Assembly: GCA_900770185.1 (NCBI GenBank)
Contig: CAAGJM010000041.1
Coordinates: 1-24,095, forward strand
Source: Clostridia bacterium
Lineage (GTDB): Bacteria; Bacillota; Clostridia; Christensenellales; Borkfalkiaceae
Length of the DNA stretch: 24,095 bases
Direction: 5' to 3'
A program made the translations under genes and the position numbers. The number at the start of each line of letters is the position of its first letter. Positions within the stretch are counted from its first letter, which is position 1. Below, one piece after another: positions 7,548-15,833 of this stretch. The notes beneath the pieces were generated by a model. The model was given only the letters and a program-made list of their open reading frames with translations. It made no database searches and was not told the origin of the DNA.

Positions 7548-9935
7548 ATGAAAGTTTTAAATTTAAACGGAAAATGGCAAATTTTCGGCGGAAAGTATAA
7601 GGCGGAAGGGGATATCCCGGGCTCGGTTTATTCGATATTGCTTAAAGACGGTCAAATTCCCGATCCGTTTTACCGCGATAACGAAGAAGAAGTATTAAAA
7701 GTAACCGATAACGAGTTTAAATTTACTAAAAAATTCGATTTTAAAAAGAAAAATAAAAGCCTTTATTTGGTATGTGAAGGAATAGACACTATTGCCGACG
7801 TTTATTTAAACGGAGTTATGATAGGGCATGCCGAAAACATGCACAGAACTTACCGTTTCGACGTGTCTTCGGTCATTTCGGACGGTGAAAACATCCTTAC
7901 GCTCGTGTTTGCGCCGATAGATAAATATATCAAAAAAAAGCATGCCGAAAAGCCGCTTGCCGCAATGGATTTGGTGATGAAAGGGTTTTCGCACGTAAGG
8001 AAAGCGCACTGCATGTTCGGATGGGACTGGGGCCCGCGCCTTCCGGACGCGGGGATTTGGAGAGATATTTATATCGAAGAATGCGACAGCGCTAAAATAA
8101 CGGACGTTAAAATCGTTCAACGGCACGACTTTGGCAAAGTTTACCTTACCGTCAACGCTAAGGTCAGCGCGCCGTGTAAATTAACGGCGGAAATAATTTC
8201 GCCCCGCGGCGAAAAAACGCTTATCGATATCGGCAAGGAGACGGAAATCGAAAACCCCGAACTGTGGTGGCCGAACGGGCTTGGCGAACAGCCTATATAT
8301 ACCGTTTGCGTCGAAGCTTTTGTCGGCGGTGAAAAAGTAGACGAAAAGGTTAAAAAAATAGGGCTTAGAGAATTAAAGCTTATCCGCGAAAAGGACGAAT
8401 ACGGGCTGAGTTTTTATCACGAAGTAAACGGTGTGAAATTTTTTGCGATGGGGGCGGATTATATTCCCGAAGACAATATTTTATCGCGCATAAATAAAAA
8501 CAGAAGCGAAGTCTTGTTAAAGCATTGCGTTGACGCTAATTTTAACGCTATCAGAGTTTGGGGCGGCGGATATTATCCGGACGACTGGTTCTTCGATTTG
8601 TGCGACGAGCTCGGGCTGGTGGTGTTTTTAGACCTTATGTTCGCTTGTGCGAGCTACGACTACGGCGACGAATTTACGAAAAACGTTTTGGCGGAACTTG
8701 ACGATAACTTAAAGCGGATACGGCACCACGCCTGTATAGCCGTAATATCGGGTAATAACGAAATAGAAGAATTCGTGCTTGATGACGGGTGGGAAAGAAA
8801 AGGATATTTAGAGCTTTTCGAAAAAAACATTCCCGAACTCGTAAAAGAAATTTGCCCCGAAATACCTTACGTACCGTCGTCGCCGTCGGGATTCGGGAAT
8901 TTTGCGGAAACGACGAACGAGAATTACGGCGATAGCCATTACTGGCAGGTTTGGCACGGAAATTTGCCGTTTTCGGAATACAGAAATCATTATTTCAGAT
9001 ATTTAAGCGAATTCGGATTTCAGTCCTTTCCGTCCTTAAAAACGATAAAAGAGTTTACCGTCGAAAAAGACAGGAACGTTTTCAGCCGTATAATGGAGCG
9101 GCATCAGCGCAACCCCGCCGCAAACGGTAAAATTTTAAACTACTTATCGCAAACCTATTTATATCCGACGAGTTTCGAGTCGTTGATTTTTGCGTCTCAA
9201 CTGCTACAAGCCGAAGCTATGCGCTACGCCGTCGAGCATTTGCGCAGAAACCGCGGCAGATGTATGGGCGCGCTTTACTGGCAGCTTAACGATATTTGGC
9301 CGGTGGCAAGCTGGTCGAGTATCGATAGCGGCGGCAGACTTAAAGCCCTTCATTACGTCGCTAAAAGGTTTTACGCGCCCGTAATGATATCGTGCATGGA
9401 AACAGGCGAGTTTTCAACCCGCCGCGACGTTACCGACGAGCGCATTTACGGTTATGAAACGAAAGCGAAACTGTTTGTTGCGAACGATACGTTAAAAGAA
9501 GTAAGCGGTACCGTAAAGTGGCGGTTATGCCGTAAAAACGGAGACGTGTTATTGAGCGGCGAAAGCGATTTAACCGTTCCGCCGCTGTCGGTAAAAAGTC
9601 TTGACGAGTTGGATTTTCATAAAACGAACGTGGATGAAAATTATTTCTTTTTCGAATTTTCGGCCGATAATAAAGTCGTGTCTAAAGGCAGCGTTATTTT
9701 TACAAAGCCAAAGTGTTTCGATTTTGAAAATCCGAACCTTAAAGCGGAAAGAAAAGGCGACGAAATCAGCATAACCGCGTCGTCCTACGCTCAGTACGTT
9801 ACCGTTTCGAGCGAAGACGAAGATATCGTTTTAAGCGACAACTGTTTCGATATGGAGCGCGGTACCGTTACCGTTAAAATACTGAAAGGAAACCCCGAAA
9901 ATTTGTCGGTAAAGTCTGTTTACGATATAAGATAA
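7548..9935 (+). CDS. Beta-mannosidase, glycoside hydrolase family 2
   Basis: The 795-residue enzyme removes non-reducing-end beta-D-mannose from manno-oligosaccharides or N-glycan cores (EC 3.2.1.25). It starts with the GH2 sugar-binding fold (LNLNGKWQI, IPGSV, residues 1-175), then the immunoglobulin-like middle domain with ENPELWWPNGLGEQ, then the TIM barrel from about residue 285. The acid/base is Glu405 in SGNNEIEE and the nucleophile is Glu488 in SEFGFQSFPS, both in the typical beta-mannosidase context. YWQLNDIWPVASW near 590 is another family signature. There is no signal peptide, so it acts on imported sugar in the cytoplasm. The length is slightly below the 820-860 usual for the family. 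It converges on an AraC-type regulator, a common partner for glycosidase genes. Confidence 0.95.
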   Translation: MKVLNLNGKWQIFGGKYKAEGDIPGSVYSILLKDGQIPDPFYRDNEEEVLKVTDNEFKFTKKFDFKKKNKSLYLVCEGIDTIADVYLNGVMIGHAENMHRTYRFDVSSVISDGENILTLVFAPIDKYIKKKHAEKPLAAMDLVMKGFSHVRKAHCMFGWDWGPRLPDAGIWRDIYIEECDSAKITDVKIVQRHDFGKVYLTVNAKVSAPCKLTAEIISPRGEKTLIDIGKETEIENPELWWPNGLGEQPIYTVCVEAFVGGEKVDEKVKKIGLRELKLIREKDEYGLSFYHEVNGVKFFAMGADYIPEDNILSRINKNRSEVLLKHCVDANFNAIRVWGGGYYPDDWFFDLCDELGLVVFLDLMFACASYDYGDEFTKNVLAELDDNLKRIRHHACIAVISGNNEIEEFVLDDGWERKGYLELFEKNIPELVKEICPEIPYVPSSPSGFGNFAETTNENYGDSHYWQVWHGNLPFSEYRNHYFRYLSEFGFQSFPSLKTIKEFTVEKDRNVFSRIMERHQRNPAANGKILNYLSQTYLYPTSFESLIFASQLLQAEAMRYAVEHLRRNRGRCMGALYWQLNDIWPVASWSSIDSGGRLKALHYVAKRFYAPVMISCMETGEFSTRRDVTDERIYGYETKAKLFVANDTLKEVSGTVKWRLCRKNGDVLLSGESDLTVPPLSVKSLDELDFHKTNVDENYFFFEFSADNKVVSKGSVIFTKPKCFDFENPNLKAERKGDEISITASSYAQYVTVSSEDEDIVLSDNCFDMERGTVTVKILKGNPENLSVKSVYDIR

Positions 9936-9960
9936 AAAACGCGCTTCGGCGCGTTTTTTA
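9934..9960 (+). terminator. Bidirectional intrinsic terminator with TTCG loop
   Basis: A perfect 11-bp stem AAAAAACGCGC/GCGCGTTTTTT is closed by a TTCG tetraloop (9945-9948). It ends the beta-mannosidase transcript and is followed by T-rich sequence. The A-run on the left arm gives a U-tract on the minus strand too, where the AraC-type gene ends at 10010. Confidence 0.9.
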
Positions 9961-10009
9961 GTTGGTTATTTATTTGGTTACGGATAGTCGTTTTTTAAGT
10001 AGATGCGGC

Positions 10010-10888
10010 TTATTCTTTATTTATAAATTTACCGTATACGGCGTTTGAAGCCCTGAATTCGGTCGGGGTAACGCCGTATTCTTGTAAAAACGATTTATTA
10101 AAATAACCGGTAGAATAAATTCCGCTGAGTTCCGCGATTTTCGTAACCGTAAAAACGGAGCTTTTTAACAGCGCGCACGAGTAGTCGAGTTTGTTTTTTA
10201 AAAACACTTTGTTCGGGGGCGGAAGGTTTTCTTTTTTGAAAAGACGCGTTAAGTGTTCGTGAGTGCAAGGCATTTTTTTAAAAATTTCTTTCACGCTTAA
10301 TTCGAAATTCGTCGGATCTTTCAGCTCTTTTAAAGCGTCGGCGACCAATACGTTTTTAACTTCGCGGGAAAAGCTCGGCGAAAGCTTCCGTTCACATGCT
10401 TTAATGATGATTTTACTCGCCAAAAGTTTAACGGCCGAGTTTTGCGTTTCAGCGTCGTTCGTGCCCGCGCTTGCGGCTGTGAACAGAGCGTTGTATTCGT
10501 AAGAATCGCGTTTGCTTACCGAAAACCCTATCGACGGCGCGGGAATAACGTCTTTACGCGGCTCAAACCCGTAAAGGCGGCAGGAACTTTCAAAAAACGG
10601 TTCAGATATGTTAAAATTCATTAAAAGCACCGAAAAAGAGCCGTTCCGTTTTACGGTATGCGCCGTTTCGGGGCGTAAAAAACAAACGTCGCCGGTTTCC
10701 ATAACCGTATCTTGTCCGTTTATCGAGTGTATCAGGCTTCCGCTGCGAATGAACATAACTTCGTAAAAGTCGTGATTGTGTTCGTACGGGTAAAGTTCGC
10801 TTTCGTTGTTGATAAATACGTTTACGTCGGGCGTTACTCCGTTTTTTTCGGGTATCATAAGAAGCCTTACCGAAGATTTTTTTTCCAT
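10010..10888 (-). CDS. AraC-family transcriptional regulator with cupin sensor domain
   Basis: The 292-residue protein has an AraC-type sugar-binding cupin at the N terminus (about 25-110; EHNHDFYEVMFIRSG and LRPETAHTV are typical) and two helix-turn-helix motifs at the C terminus (about 185-285; HEHLTRLFKKE, then IAELSGIYSTGYFNKSFLQEYGVTPTEFR). It should bind DNA in response to a sugar or sugar derivative. The convergent beta-mannosidase gene is the likely target, though not proven. Start: a strong promoter ends only 6 bp upstream of the ATG at 10888, with no Shine-Dalgarno, so the transcript would begin at the start codon. An alternative ATG at 10858 (residue 11) has a weak AAGG before it and would give 282 residues. 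Confidence 0.9.
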   Translation of the reverse strand: MEKKSSVRLLMIPEKNGVTPDVNVFINNESELYPYEHNHDFYEVMFIRSGSLIHSINGQDTVMETGDVCFLRPETAHTVKRNGSFSVLLMNFNISEPFFESSCRLYGFEPRKDVIPAPSIGFSVSKRDSYEYNALFTAASAGTNDAETQNSAVKLLASKIIIKACERKLSPSFSREVKNVLVADALKELKDPTNFELSVKEIFKKMPCTHEHLTRLFKKENLPPPNKVFLKNKLDYSCALLKSSVFTVTKIAELSGIYSTGYFNKSFLQEYGVTPTEFRASNAVYGKFINKE

Positions 10889-10894
10889 ACGCTA

Positions 10895-10923
10895 ATTATA
10901 CCTTGACAAACGAATTTTTACAA
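10895..10923 (-). promoter_or_regulatory. Predicted promoter of the AraC-type regulator gene
   Basis: On the minus strand TTGTAA (10918-10923), a 17-bp spacer and a perfect TATAAT (10895-10900) form a good vegetative promoter. The expected transcription start, about 7 bp downstream, falls at or next to the A of the ATG at 10888. Confidence 0.65.
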
Positions 10924-11003
10924 GCGGCGTCGAAAATAAAGTCGAAAATAAAAGTTAAGAACTTTTAATTCCGTAATTTGCAAAAAAAACGAACCGACAG
11001 TCG

Positions 11004-11032
11004 TTGAAAAAGGCGGTTTTGCGTGTTATTAT
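11004..11032 (+). promoter_or_regulatory. Predicted promoter of the HTH/membrane-protein cassette
   Basis: TTGAAA (11004-11009), a 17-bp spacer and TATTAT (11027-11032) make a near-consensus vegetative promoter. It rules out the in-frame upstream start at 11004 for the next gene, because that would lie within the -35 box. Confidence 0.68.
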
Positions 11033-11054
11033 TGTATTTATAAAGGAAACAGCA

Positions 11055-12287
11055 ATGAACAATAAGTATTTTAGCGAAAATATAAGAGCGTATCTCGATA
11101 AGATACGAAGCGACAGCGTAAAGCAGGGCGGCGAAGCGATTAAAAGCGACGCACAGGCGATAAAATGCCTTATCGATAAAATAAGCCTCCGCGTAGAAGA
11201 CGGCGGCGTTTCGGAAAGGGCTGTGCGCAAATGGCTAAGCGGCGAAAGTCTGCCCGAAGCGGGGACGCTTATTATTTTATCCGAAATAACGGGCGTTTCG
11301 GTTGACGAATTGCTTAAAGACAAAGCGATCGATTGCGGAATTTTGCCTAAGTGGTACGTGGACCTTAGCGAAGAGTCCAAAAAGATATTAACGCTTGCGC
11401 TCGAAGCGTATAAAGAAAGCGAACTGCCCGTTTTTGACAACGGAAAAATTCAGTTGGCGGAGATGCTTAAGCTTCCGGAATTCAAAAAGGCTTGCAATTT
11501 TACGGGTACGGACGAAGACGCGGATAATCTCCGCGAAGCGGCGTTGCTTCCAAAAGCGTACTTTTATTTTAAAGTCACCGCGTCGGACGACGATCTGGTC
11601 ATTGCGACCGACAGTCCGCTCAACTATAAAGAAGTGGTTGAAAGGGAAACCAAACGCCACGCGAAGAAGTACCGCGCCGAGCGGATATCCGAATGGGTTA
11701 CGAAAAACCGCGACGCAAGCCTTGAAAAATACGTGGCGGAACTTCCGAAAATAATAGACATAGGCTATTTTGAAAACGAATTTCCGCTGTCGCCTTTTTA
11801 TTACGATAAAGTGCAGAACGCGAATGAAAACGACGATTTTTATAGCTCGCTTGACGACAGCGAAACGGAAGCCTGGAACGAAGTGCCGTATTGCATAACC
11901 GAAAAAACCGATTTGCTTGAAAAATACAAAACGAATTTAACCGTCCGCGCAAGCGAAAGATTTTTGGCGGGTGTGAACAGGCAAATTGCCATAATCGGCA
12001 ACAAGTATTTTGACGAATTGCAGGATAAAGGGATTGTGATTTACGGTTCGCGCTTCGTTAAGTTTTCGATAGGCGACGATTTTTGCCCGTCGGACTCCGA
12101 TTATCTGCGCGTGGACTTAACGTTTACCGTTGCGGAAGACGAGCTTCGCAAAGTTTTGCTTTATAACTACAAACAAAAACTCGAATCCCGCAAACGGGAA
12201 ATTAAAAAGGCAAGAGACGCCGCCGAACAATCGGCTAAAATGTGGCGCGACTTGTCAATTAAAGTCGATAAGGAGCTTAACTTATGA
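11055..12287 (+). CDS. HTH-domain protein of unknown function (XRE-like N terminus)
   Basis: The start at 11055 is set by AAAGGA seven bases upstream and by the promoter at 11004-11032. The 410-residue protein begins with a helix-turn-helix of the XRE type (about residues 10-80): a helix ENIRAYLDKI, a recognition-like SERAVRKWLSGESLPEAGTL and ITGVSVDELL. The remaining 320 residues match nothing I recognise. They are charged, with Asp/Glu-rich and Tyr-rich patches (about 205-300), and end in a probable coiled coil (about 365-408; Lys/Glu/Arg/Ala-rich). No signal or membrane helix is seen. The stop overlaps the ATG of the next gene by 4 bp, so it is translationally coupled to two small membrane proteins. 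It may be a regulator of, or a cytoplasmic partner to, these proteins. Confidence 0.8.
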   Translation: MNNKYFSENIRAYLDKIRSDSVKQGGEAIKSDAQAIKCLIDKISLRVEDGGVSERAVRKWLSGESLPEAGTLIILSEITGVSVDELLKDKAIDCGILPKWYVDLSEESKKILTLALEAYKESELPVFDNGKIQLAEMLKLPEFKKACNFTGTDEDADNLREAALLPKAYFYFKVTASDDDLVIATDSPLNYKEVVERETKRHAKKYRAERISEWVTKNRDASLEKYVAELPKIIDIGYFENEFPLSPFYYDKVQNANENDDFYSSLDDSETEAWNEVPYCITEKTDLLEKYKTNLTVRASERFLAGVNRQIAIIGNKYFDELQDKGIVIYGSRFVKFSIGDDFCPSDSDYLRVDLTFTVAEDELRKVLLYNYKQKLESRKREIKKARDAAEQSAKMWRDLSIKVDKELNL

Positions 12288-12583
12288 ATAAAGAGAAAAT
12301 GAAAATCGCCCTTGCCATATTCGGCGTGGCGGCGATAGTTACGACGGTTGCCCTTGCGCTTAACGTAATTGTTTACTATGACGTAATAACGAAGGGCGAG
12401 TTTGAGTACGTGTTCTTCGAAATTTTCGGAAAGGGTTATAATCGGGGTGATTACAGTACGAGGAATTTACTTATACCCATGCTTATATTCGATATTTTAT
12501 CCGCATTTTTGTGGTTTGCGTGCGTCTTTAACTTTTTAAAGGCAATCCCCGTAAAACAAGGCGAAGACGCAAAAGGAGAGTAA
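12284..12583 (+). CDS. Small two-helix membrane protein, paralogue A
   Basis: The 99-residue protein has two predicted membrane helices, at about 8-30 (IALAIFGVAAIVTTVALALN) and 62-86 (LLIPMLIFDILSAFLWFACV), joined by a loop of about 30 residues, with a short charged tail. AAGGAG precedes the ATG, which overlaps the stop of the HTH gene. The second helix and tail align with the next gene (PMLIFDILSAFLWFACVFNFLKAIPV against PMVLCDLVAAFLW), so the two arose by duplication. Function is unknown. The position in an operon with a putative regulator suggests a membrane sensor, a small effector or a subunit of a hetero-oligomer. Confidence 0.75.
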   Translation: MNKEKMKIALAIFGVAAIVTTVALALNVIVYYDVITKGEFEYVFFEIFGKGYNRGDYSTRNLLIPMLIFDILSAFLWFACVFNFLKAIPVKQGEDAKGE

Positions 12584-12585
12584 TT

Positions 12586-12876
12586 ATGGATAAAGAAAGA
12601 TTGAACAGGGCAAAAAATATGTTTATACTTGCGGCGATGGTGTCGGTTGTTGCGCTTATATTAACGGCACTCGTTTTTACCGCGGAGAACAGAAGCGCGG
12701 CAGGGACGCTTTTTATGCCTATGGTTTTGTGCGATCTCGTCGCAGCGTTTTTATGGTGCTCGTTCGTAAGCCTTTTATTGCAGGCGCTCCCCGTAAACGA
12801 CGGAAAAGAAAAGGTTTATAAGGTCGAAGTCGTAAACAAAGAAAAATCGGAAGATAAAAACGGCGACGAAAATTAA
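12586..12876 (+). CDS. Small two-helix membrane protein, paralogue B
   Basis: The 96-residue protein starts 2 bp after the previous stop, with AAAGGAG in front. Two membrane helices are predicted, at about 11-31 and 42-66, followed by a longer, highly charged cytoplasmic tail (67-96, Lys/Glu/Asp-rich). It is a paralogue of the preceding protein: the N-terminal MxKExx start, the second helix and the ALPV/AIPV turn are shared, while the loop between the helices is shorter. No functional motif is visible. It is the last gene of the three-gene cassette, followed by a strong terminator. Confidence 0.75.
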   Translation: MDKERLNRAKNMFILAAMVSVVALILTALVFTAENRSAAGTLFMPMVLCDLVAAFLWCSFVSLLLQALPVNDGKEKVYKVEVVNKEKSEDKNGDEN

Positions 12877-12907
12877 ACCCGACGCACAAATAATATTCGA
12901 TAAACTT

Positions 12908-12936
12908 AAAAACCGCCTTTCGGCGGTTTTTTGTTT
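12908..12936 (+). terminator. Bidirectional intrinsic terminator
   Basis: The stem AAAAACCGCC/GGCGGTTTTT (12908-12917 and 12922-12931) has a TTTC loop and a T-rich tail. It lies between the plus-strand cassette and the minus-strand lipoprotein gene. It is the counterpart of the terminator at 7271-7300. Confidence 0.88.
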
Positions 12937-12945
12937 TAGCTTGAC

Positions 12946-13455
12946 TTATTTGGATATTTTTACCGTTTTGCCGTCAAAAACGTATTCGTAAGAAGAAGAG
13001 TTCCAGTAAAAAATATCGGTTGGCATTTTCCCTGAACGGTGGAAGTTTACGTTGAAAGTTTTCGGCTCGCTCGTTTCGGCGAAGATATTCGCTAAGTTGT
13101 CGAATTTGACGATAAAACTCAATTTGCCGCCGTCGGCGTTTTTAAGGTCTGCGCCTTTAAACGTGTAAAGGGTGGTTTCGGCGTAACTTGTCGCAGAGAC
13201 TTTGCCGAAGGTTATGGATAAAATAAATTCGCCGTTAAGGTCGGCGTCTTTTTCAAAGGTGAAATTGCCTTTTAATTCGTAGCCGTCGGTAAACTTATCG
13301 GCTAACTTATAGTTGCAAATCACTCCGTCGTTTTCGACCGCTCCGTCGCCGATAGCAAGCATTACTTCGTAGTCGGACGAGCAGGCGGTTACAAACAACG
13401 CCGAAAAAATCACGCAAAGCGTTAAGGTTAAAAACTTAAAAATTTTATTTTTCAT
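12946..13455 (-). CDS. Small secreted lipoprotein of unknown function
   Basis: The ATG at 13455 is preferred: AAGGAG precedes it and the product then opens with a lipoprotein signal (MKNKIFKFLT, a hydrophobic core, lipobox VTAC with Cys25). An in-frame ATG at 13542 would put 29 extra residues in front of the signal and would lie upstream of the promoter. The mature part is about 145 residues, predicted as mainly beta strands, with no domain that I recognise. The C-terminal segment (FHRSGKMPTDIFYW, YVFDGKTVKI) is conserved in the decayed copy at 7306-7450, so this is a small paralogous family in the genome. It is monocistronic. Confidence 0.8.
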   Translation of the reverse strand: MKNKIFKFLTLTLCVIFSALFVTACSSDYEVMLAIGDGAVENDGVICNYKLADKFTDGYELKGNFTFEKDADLNGEFILSITFGKVSATSYAETTLYTFKGADLKNADGGKLSFIVKFDNLANIFAETSEPKTFNVNFHRSGKMPTDIFYWNSSSYEYVFDGKTVKISK

Positions 13456-13489
13456 AAACGTTTGCTCCTTCAAGTTTAGGTTATATACA

Positions 13490-13518
13490 AAAATAGCAAG
13501 AAGTATAAGGTTTGTCAA
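13490..13518 (-). promoter_or_regulatory. Predicted promoter of the small lipoprotein gene
   Basis: On the minus strand a perfect TTGACA (13513-13518) is followed after 17 bp by TATTTT (13490-13495). Confidence 0.55.
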
Positions 13519-13628
13519 TATTTTTTTCGGAAATAAAAGCAAGTATTCGTTTGAAATTCACGTTTGCGGGCGTACGAAAGCGAACGAAGATTGTTTTATG
13601 CCGCTAAATTAAAAAGCGAACGGGGTTA

Positions 13629-14636
13629 TTACAAAATAACGATTCCGTGTTTTTCGGCTTCTTCTTCAACGCCGTCGGGCCACAAAGAAACCTGTACTTC
13701 GCCGATGTGCGCTTTTTGAAGAATATACATGCAAAGCCTTGACTGACCTATGCCGCCGCCTATCGTAAGCGGAAGCGTGCCGTTCAAAATATTTTTGTGA
13801 TACTCGTAATTAAGTCTTTCAAGCTTGTTTGCGGCGGTAAGTTGCGCCATAAGCGACTTTTCGTCCACCCTTATGCCCATACTGGATATTTCGATAGACG
13901 AATCTAACACTTCGTCGTAGAACAAAATGTCGCCGTTCAAAGCCCAGTCGTCGTAATCGGGCGCTCTGCCGTCGTGCGGCTTACCGTTTTTAAGCGGGGC
14001 GCCTATCTGCATCAAAAATACCGTGCCGTACTTCCTTGTGAGTTCCGTCTCGCGCTGTTTGGGGGTTAAGTCGGGGTAGAGTTCTTCCGCTTCGAGCGTG
14101 GTTATAAATTTAACTTTTCTGTTCACGTTAAGGGTTAAATCTTTAAAGCGGGCTTTTGCCATTTCGTTTACGTCGGCAATCGCGTCGACTATCAGGGTAA
14201 CCGTCTGTTTTAAATAGTCAACCGTCCTCGTTTCGCGGGATATGACCTTTTCCCAGTCCCACTGGTCGACGTAGATAGAGTGAAAGTTATCCATATCGTC
14301 GTCGCGGCGGATGGCATTCATATCGGTGTATAAGCCGCTGCCCGCCGTAAAGCCGTACTTTTTAAGGGCGGTTCTCTTCCATTTTGCAAGGCTGTGGACG
14401 ATTTCGGCGTCCTTTTTAAGTTCCTTTACGTCGAAGCGGACGGCGCGCTCGACGCCGTTCAAATCGTCGTTTATGCCGGTGTTCGAAAGCACCAGTATGG
14501 GGGCGGAAACTCTTATTAAGTTGAGTTTTTCGGCAAGGAGTTTTTCAAACTCGTCTTTGACGAATTTAATCTCTAACTGCGTTGTTATAAGGTCGGTTTT
14601 CGTTTTGTAGTTTTTGGGAATAATAAGGTTTTTCAT
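13629..14636 (-). CDS. asnA: Aspartate-ammonia ligase (asparagine synthetase A)
   Basis: The 335-residue cytoplasmic enzyme makes asparagine from aspartate, ammonia and ATP (EC 6.3.1.1) and has the class II aminoacyl-tRNA-synthetase-like fold. Family blocks are clear from end to end: TTQLEIKFVKDEFEKLL, NDDLNGVERAVRFDV, HSLAKWKR, GLYTDMNAIRRDD, HSIYVDQWDWEKVI, LTRKYGTVFL and GGGIGQSRLCMYIL. Length agrees with E. coli AsnA (330). It follows galM with a gap of 3 bp and has no clear Shine-Dalgarno of its own, so translation is probably coupled to galM. No obvious terminator follows in 13543-13628. Confidence 0.96.
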   Translation of the reverse strand: MKNLIIPKNYKTKTDLITTQLEIKFVKDEFEKLLAEKLNLIRVSAPILVLSNTGINDDLNGVERAVRFDVKELKKDAEIVHSLAKWKRTALKKYGFTAGSGLYTDMNAIRRDDDMDNFHSIYVDQWDWEKVISRETRTVDYLKQTVTLIVDAIADVNEMAKARFKDLTLNVNRKVKFITTLEAEELYPDLTPKQRETELTRKYGTVFLMQIGAPLKNGKPHDGRAPDYDDWALNGDILFYDEVLDSSIEISSMGIRVDEKSLMAQLTAANKLERLNYEYHKNILNGTLPLTIGGGIGQSRLCMYILQKAHIGEVQVSLWPDGVEEEAEKHGIVIL

Positions 14637-14639
14637 AAT

Positions 14640-15680
14640 TTAATCTATCGTAAATTTATAAGTCGTTCTCGTTTTATAAGGTTTGCCTTTTTTAATAAGC
14701 GGGGAGGGGAAGTGGGGGTTGTTAAGTCCGTCGGGATAGGTTTGCGTTTCTAAGCAGTAAGAAATGTTCGGGGTGTATACGCGCCCGTTTTTGCCCTTCC
14801 TTTCGGTTAAATACGCGCCCGTATAGAGTTGCACGCCCGGAAGGTCGGTTAAAACGTCCATCGAAATTCCGCTTTTCAAACTCTTAACCGTTGCGGCAAG
14901 CGCGTATTCTCCGCGGTTTTTCAAACAGTAGTTAAGGTCGTAACCCTGCATAACGTCTATATACTTGTTTTTTGCGTTTATATCTTTGTTTATGGGCTTG
15001 AATTCGGTAAAGTCCATAGGCGTACCCTTTACGGTTAAAATCTCGCCCGTCGGCACTAAATATTCGTCCGTCGCCGTAAAAAAGTCGGAATAAACTTTTA
15101 AAAGATTTTCGTGCGCGGTGTCCGCTAAGTCGCCGTCAAGCGTAAAGTAGGCGTGGTTCGTCATGCTAAGCACCGTTTCGCCGTCCGCTTCGCCGTAATA
15201 GTCAAGCGTAAGCGCGCCGCCCGAAAGCGTATACGTTACCTGAGCGGTTACGTTACACGGGAAGTTTTCTTCCCCGTCAGCGGCAGCAACTTTAAAAGTG
15301 ACGGAATTGCCGTTTTCGTCGAAGCTATCTACCGAAAACACTTTGTAGCTGAACCCTTTCACGCCGCCGTGCAAGTTGCTTTTCCCCTTATCGTTGATAG
15401 CCAAATTATAAGTTTTGCCGTTAAGGGTAAACTTGCCGTCTTTAATTCTGTTGGAGTTCCGCCCGACAGTCGCGCCCAAGTACCCGTCGTTATCTTCGTA
15501 GCCGCTTACCGTATCGTAGCCTAAAACCACGTCTAAAACGCCGTTTTTTGCGGGGACGAGTAAGGACTGCAAAGTCGCGCCGAAAGTTATAACGGAAGCG
15601 GAAAAGCCGCCGTCCGTCATCGTGTACTTATCGACCGTTTCGCCCGATTTCGTTTTACCGAAAAATTCTTTTTTTATCAT
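14640..15680 (-). CDS. galM: Aldose 1-epimerase (galactose mutarotase)
   Basis: The 346-residue cytoplasmic enzyme interconverts the alpha and beta anomers of galactose or glucose (EC 5.1.3.3). The catalytic acid His176 is in TNHAYF, the base Glu311 is in CLETQTYPDG, and the substrate-binding motifs NSNRI (75-79) and NLHGG (His104) are present. The length is normal. AAGGA lies about 11 bp before the ATG, and a near-consensus promoter is 34 bp upstream. It is the first gene of an operon with asnA. The link between sugar mutarotation and asparagine synthesis is not obvious and may only reflect shared expression. Confidence 0.95.
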   Translation of the reverse strand: MIKKEFFGKTKSGETVDKYTMTDGGFSASVITFGATLQSLLVPAKNGVLDVVLGYDTVSGYEDNDGYLGATVGRNSNRIKDGKFTLNGKTYNLAINDKGKSNLHGGVKGFSYKVFSVDSFDENGNSVTFKVAAADGEENFPCNVTAQVTYTLSGGALTLDYYGEADGETVLSMTNHAYFTLDGDLADTAHENLLKVYSDFFTATDEYLVPTGEILTVKGTPMDFTEFKPINKDINAKNKYIDVMQGYDLNYCLKNRGEYALAATVKSLKSGISMDVLTDLPGVQLYTGAYLTERKGKNGRVYTPNISYCLETQTYPDGLNNPHFPSPLIKKGKPYKTRTTYKFTID

Positions 15681-15713
15681 AGTTTAAACGTTCCTTGTCT
15701 GAAAGTTTAATAA

Positions 15714-15742
15714 ATAATAACAGTTTTTTTATAGTTAGTCAA
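15714..15742 (-). promoter_or_regulatory. Predicted promoter of galM-asnA
   Basis: On the minus strand TTGACT (15737-15742), a 17-bp spacer and TATTAT (15714-15719) form a strong vegetative promoter for the two-gene operon. Confidence 0.7.
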
Positions 15743-15771
15743 GTTTAAGAAAAGCCTTTTTGGCGGCGGGG

Positions 15772-15800
15772 TTAAATTCCCGTCTTAAAGAACATACAAT
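15772..15800 (+). promoter_or_regulatory. Sigma-E-like promoter of the yqfC operon
   Basis: CATACAAT (15793-15800) matches the sporulation sigma-E -10 consensus, and TTAAATT (15772-15778) sits 14 bp upstream, as expected for its -35 element. The yqfC gene of Bacillus is known as a mother-cell sporulation gene. A vegetative reading (TTAAAT, 17 bp, TACAAT) is also possible, so the site could serve both holoenzymes. Confidence 0.45.
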
Positions 15801-15833
15801 GTAGGGAAAACAATGTGGAAATAAGGTGGTAAA

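Noticed and set aside
10955..11440. 161-residue minus-strand frame opposite the HTH gene
   Set aside because: Serine/leucine-rich shadow of the plus-strand gene; covers that gene's promoter and ribosome site.
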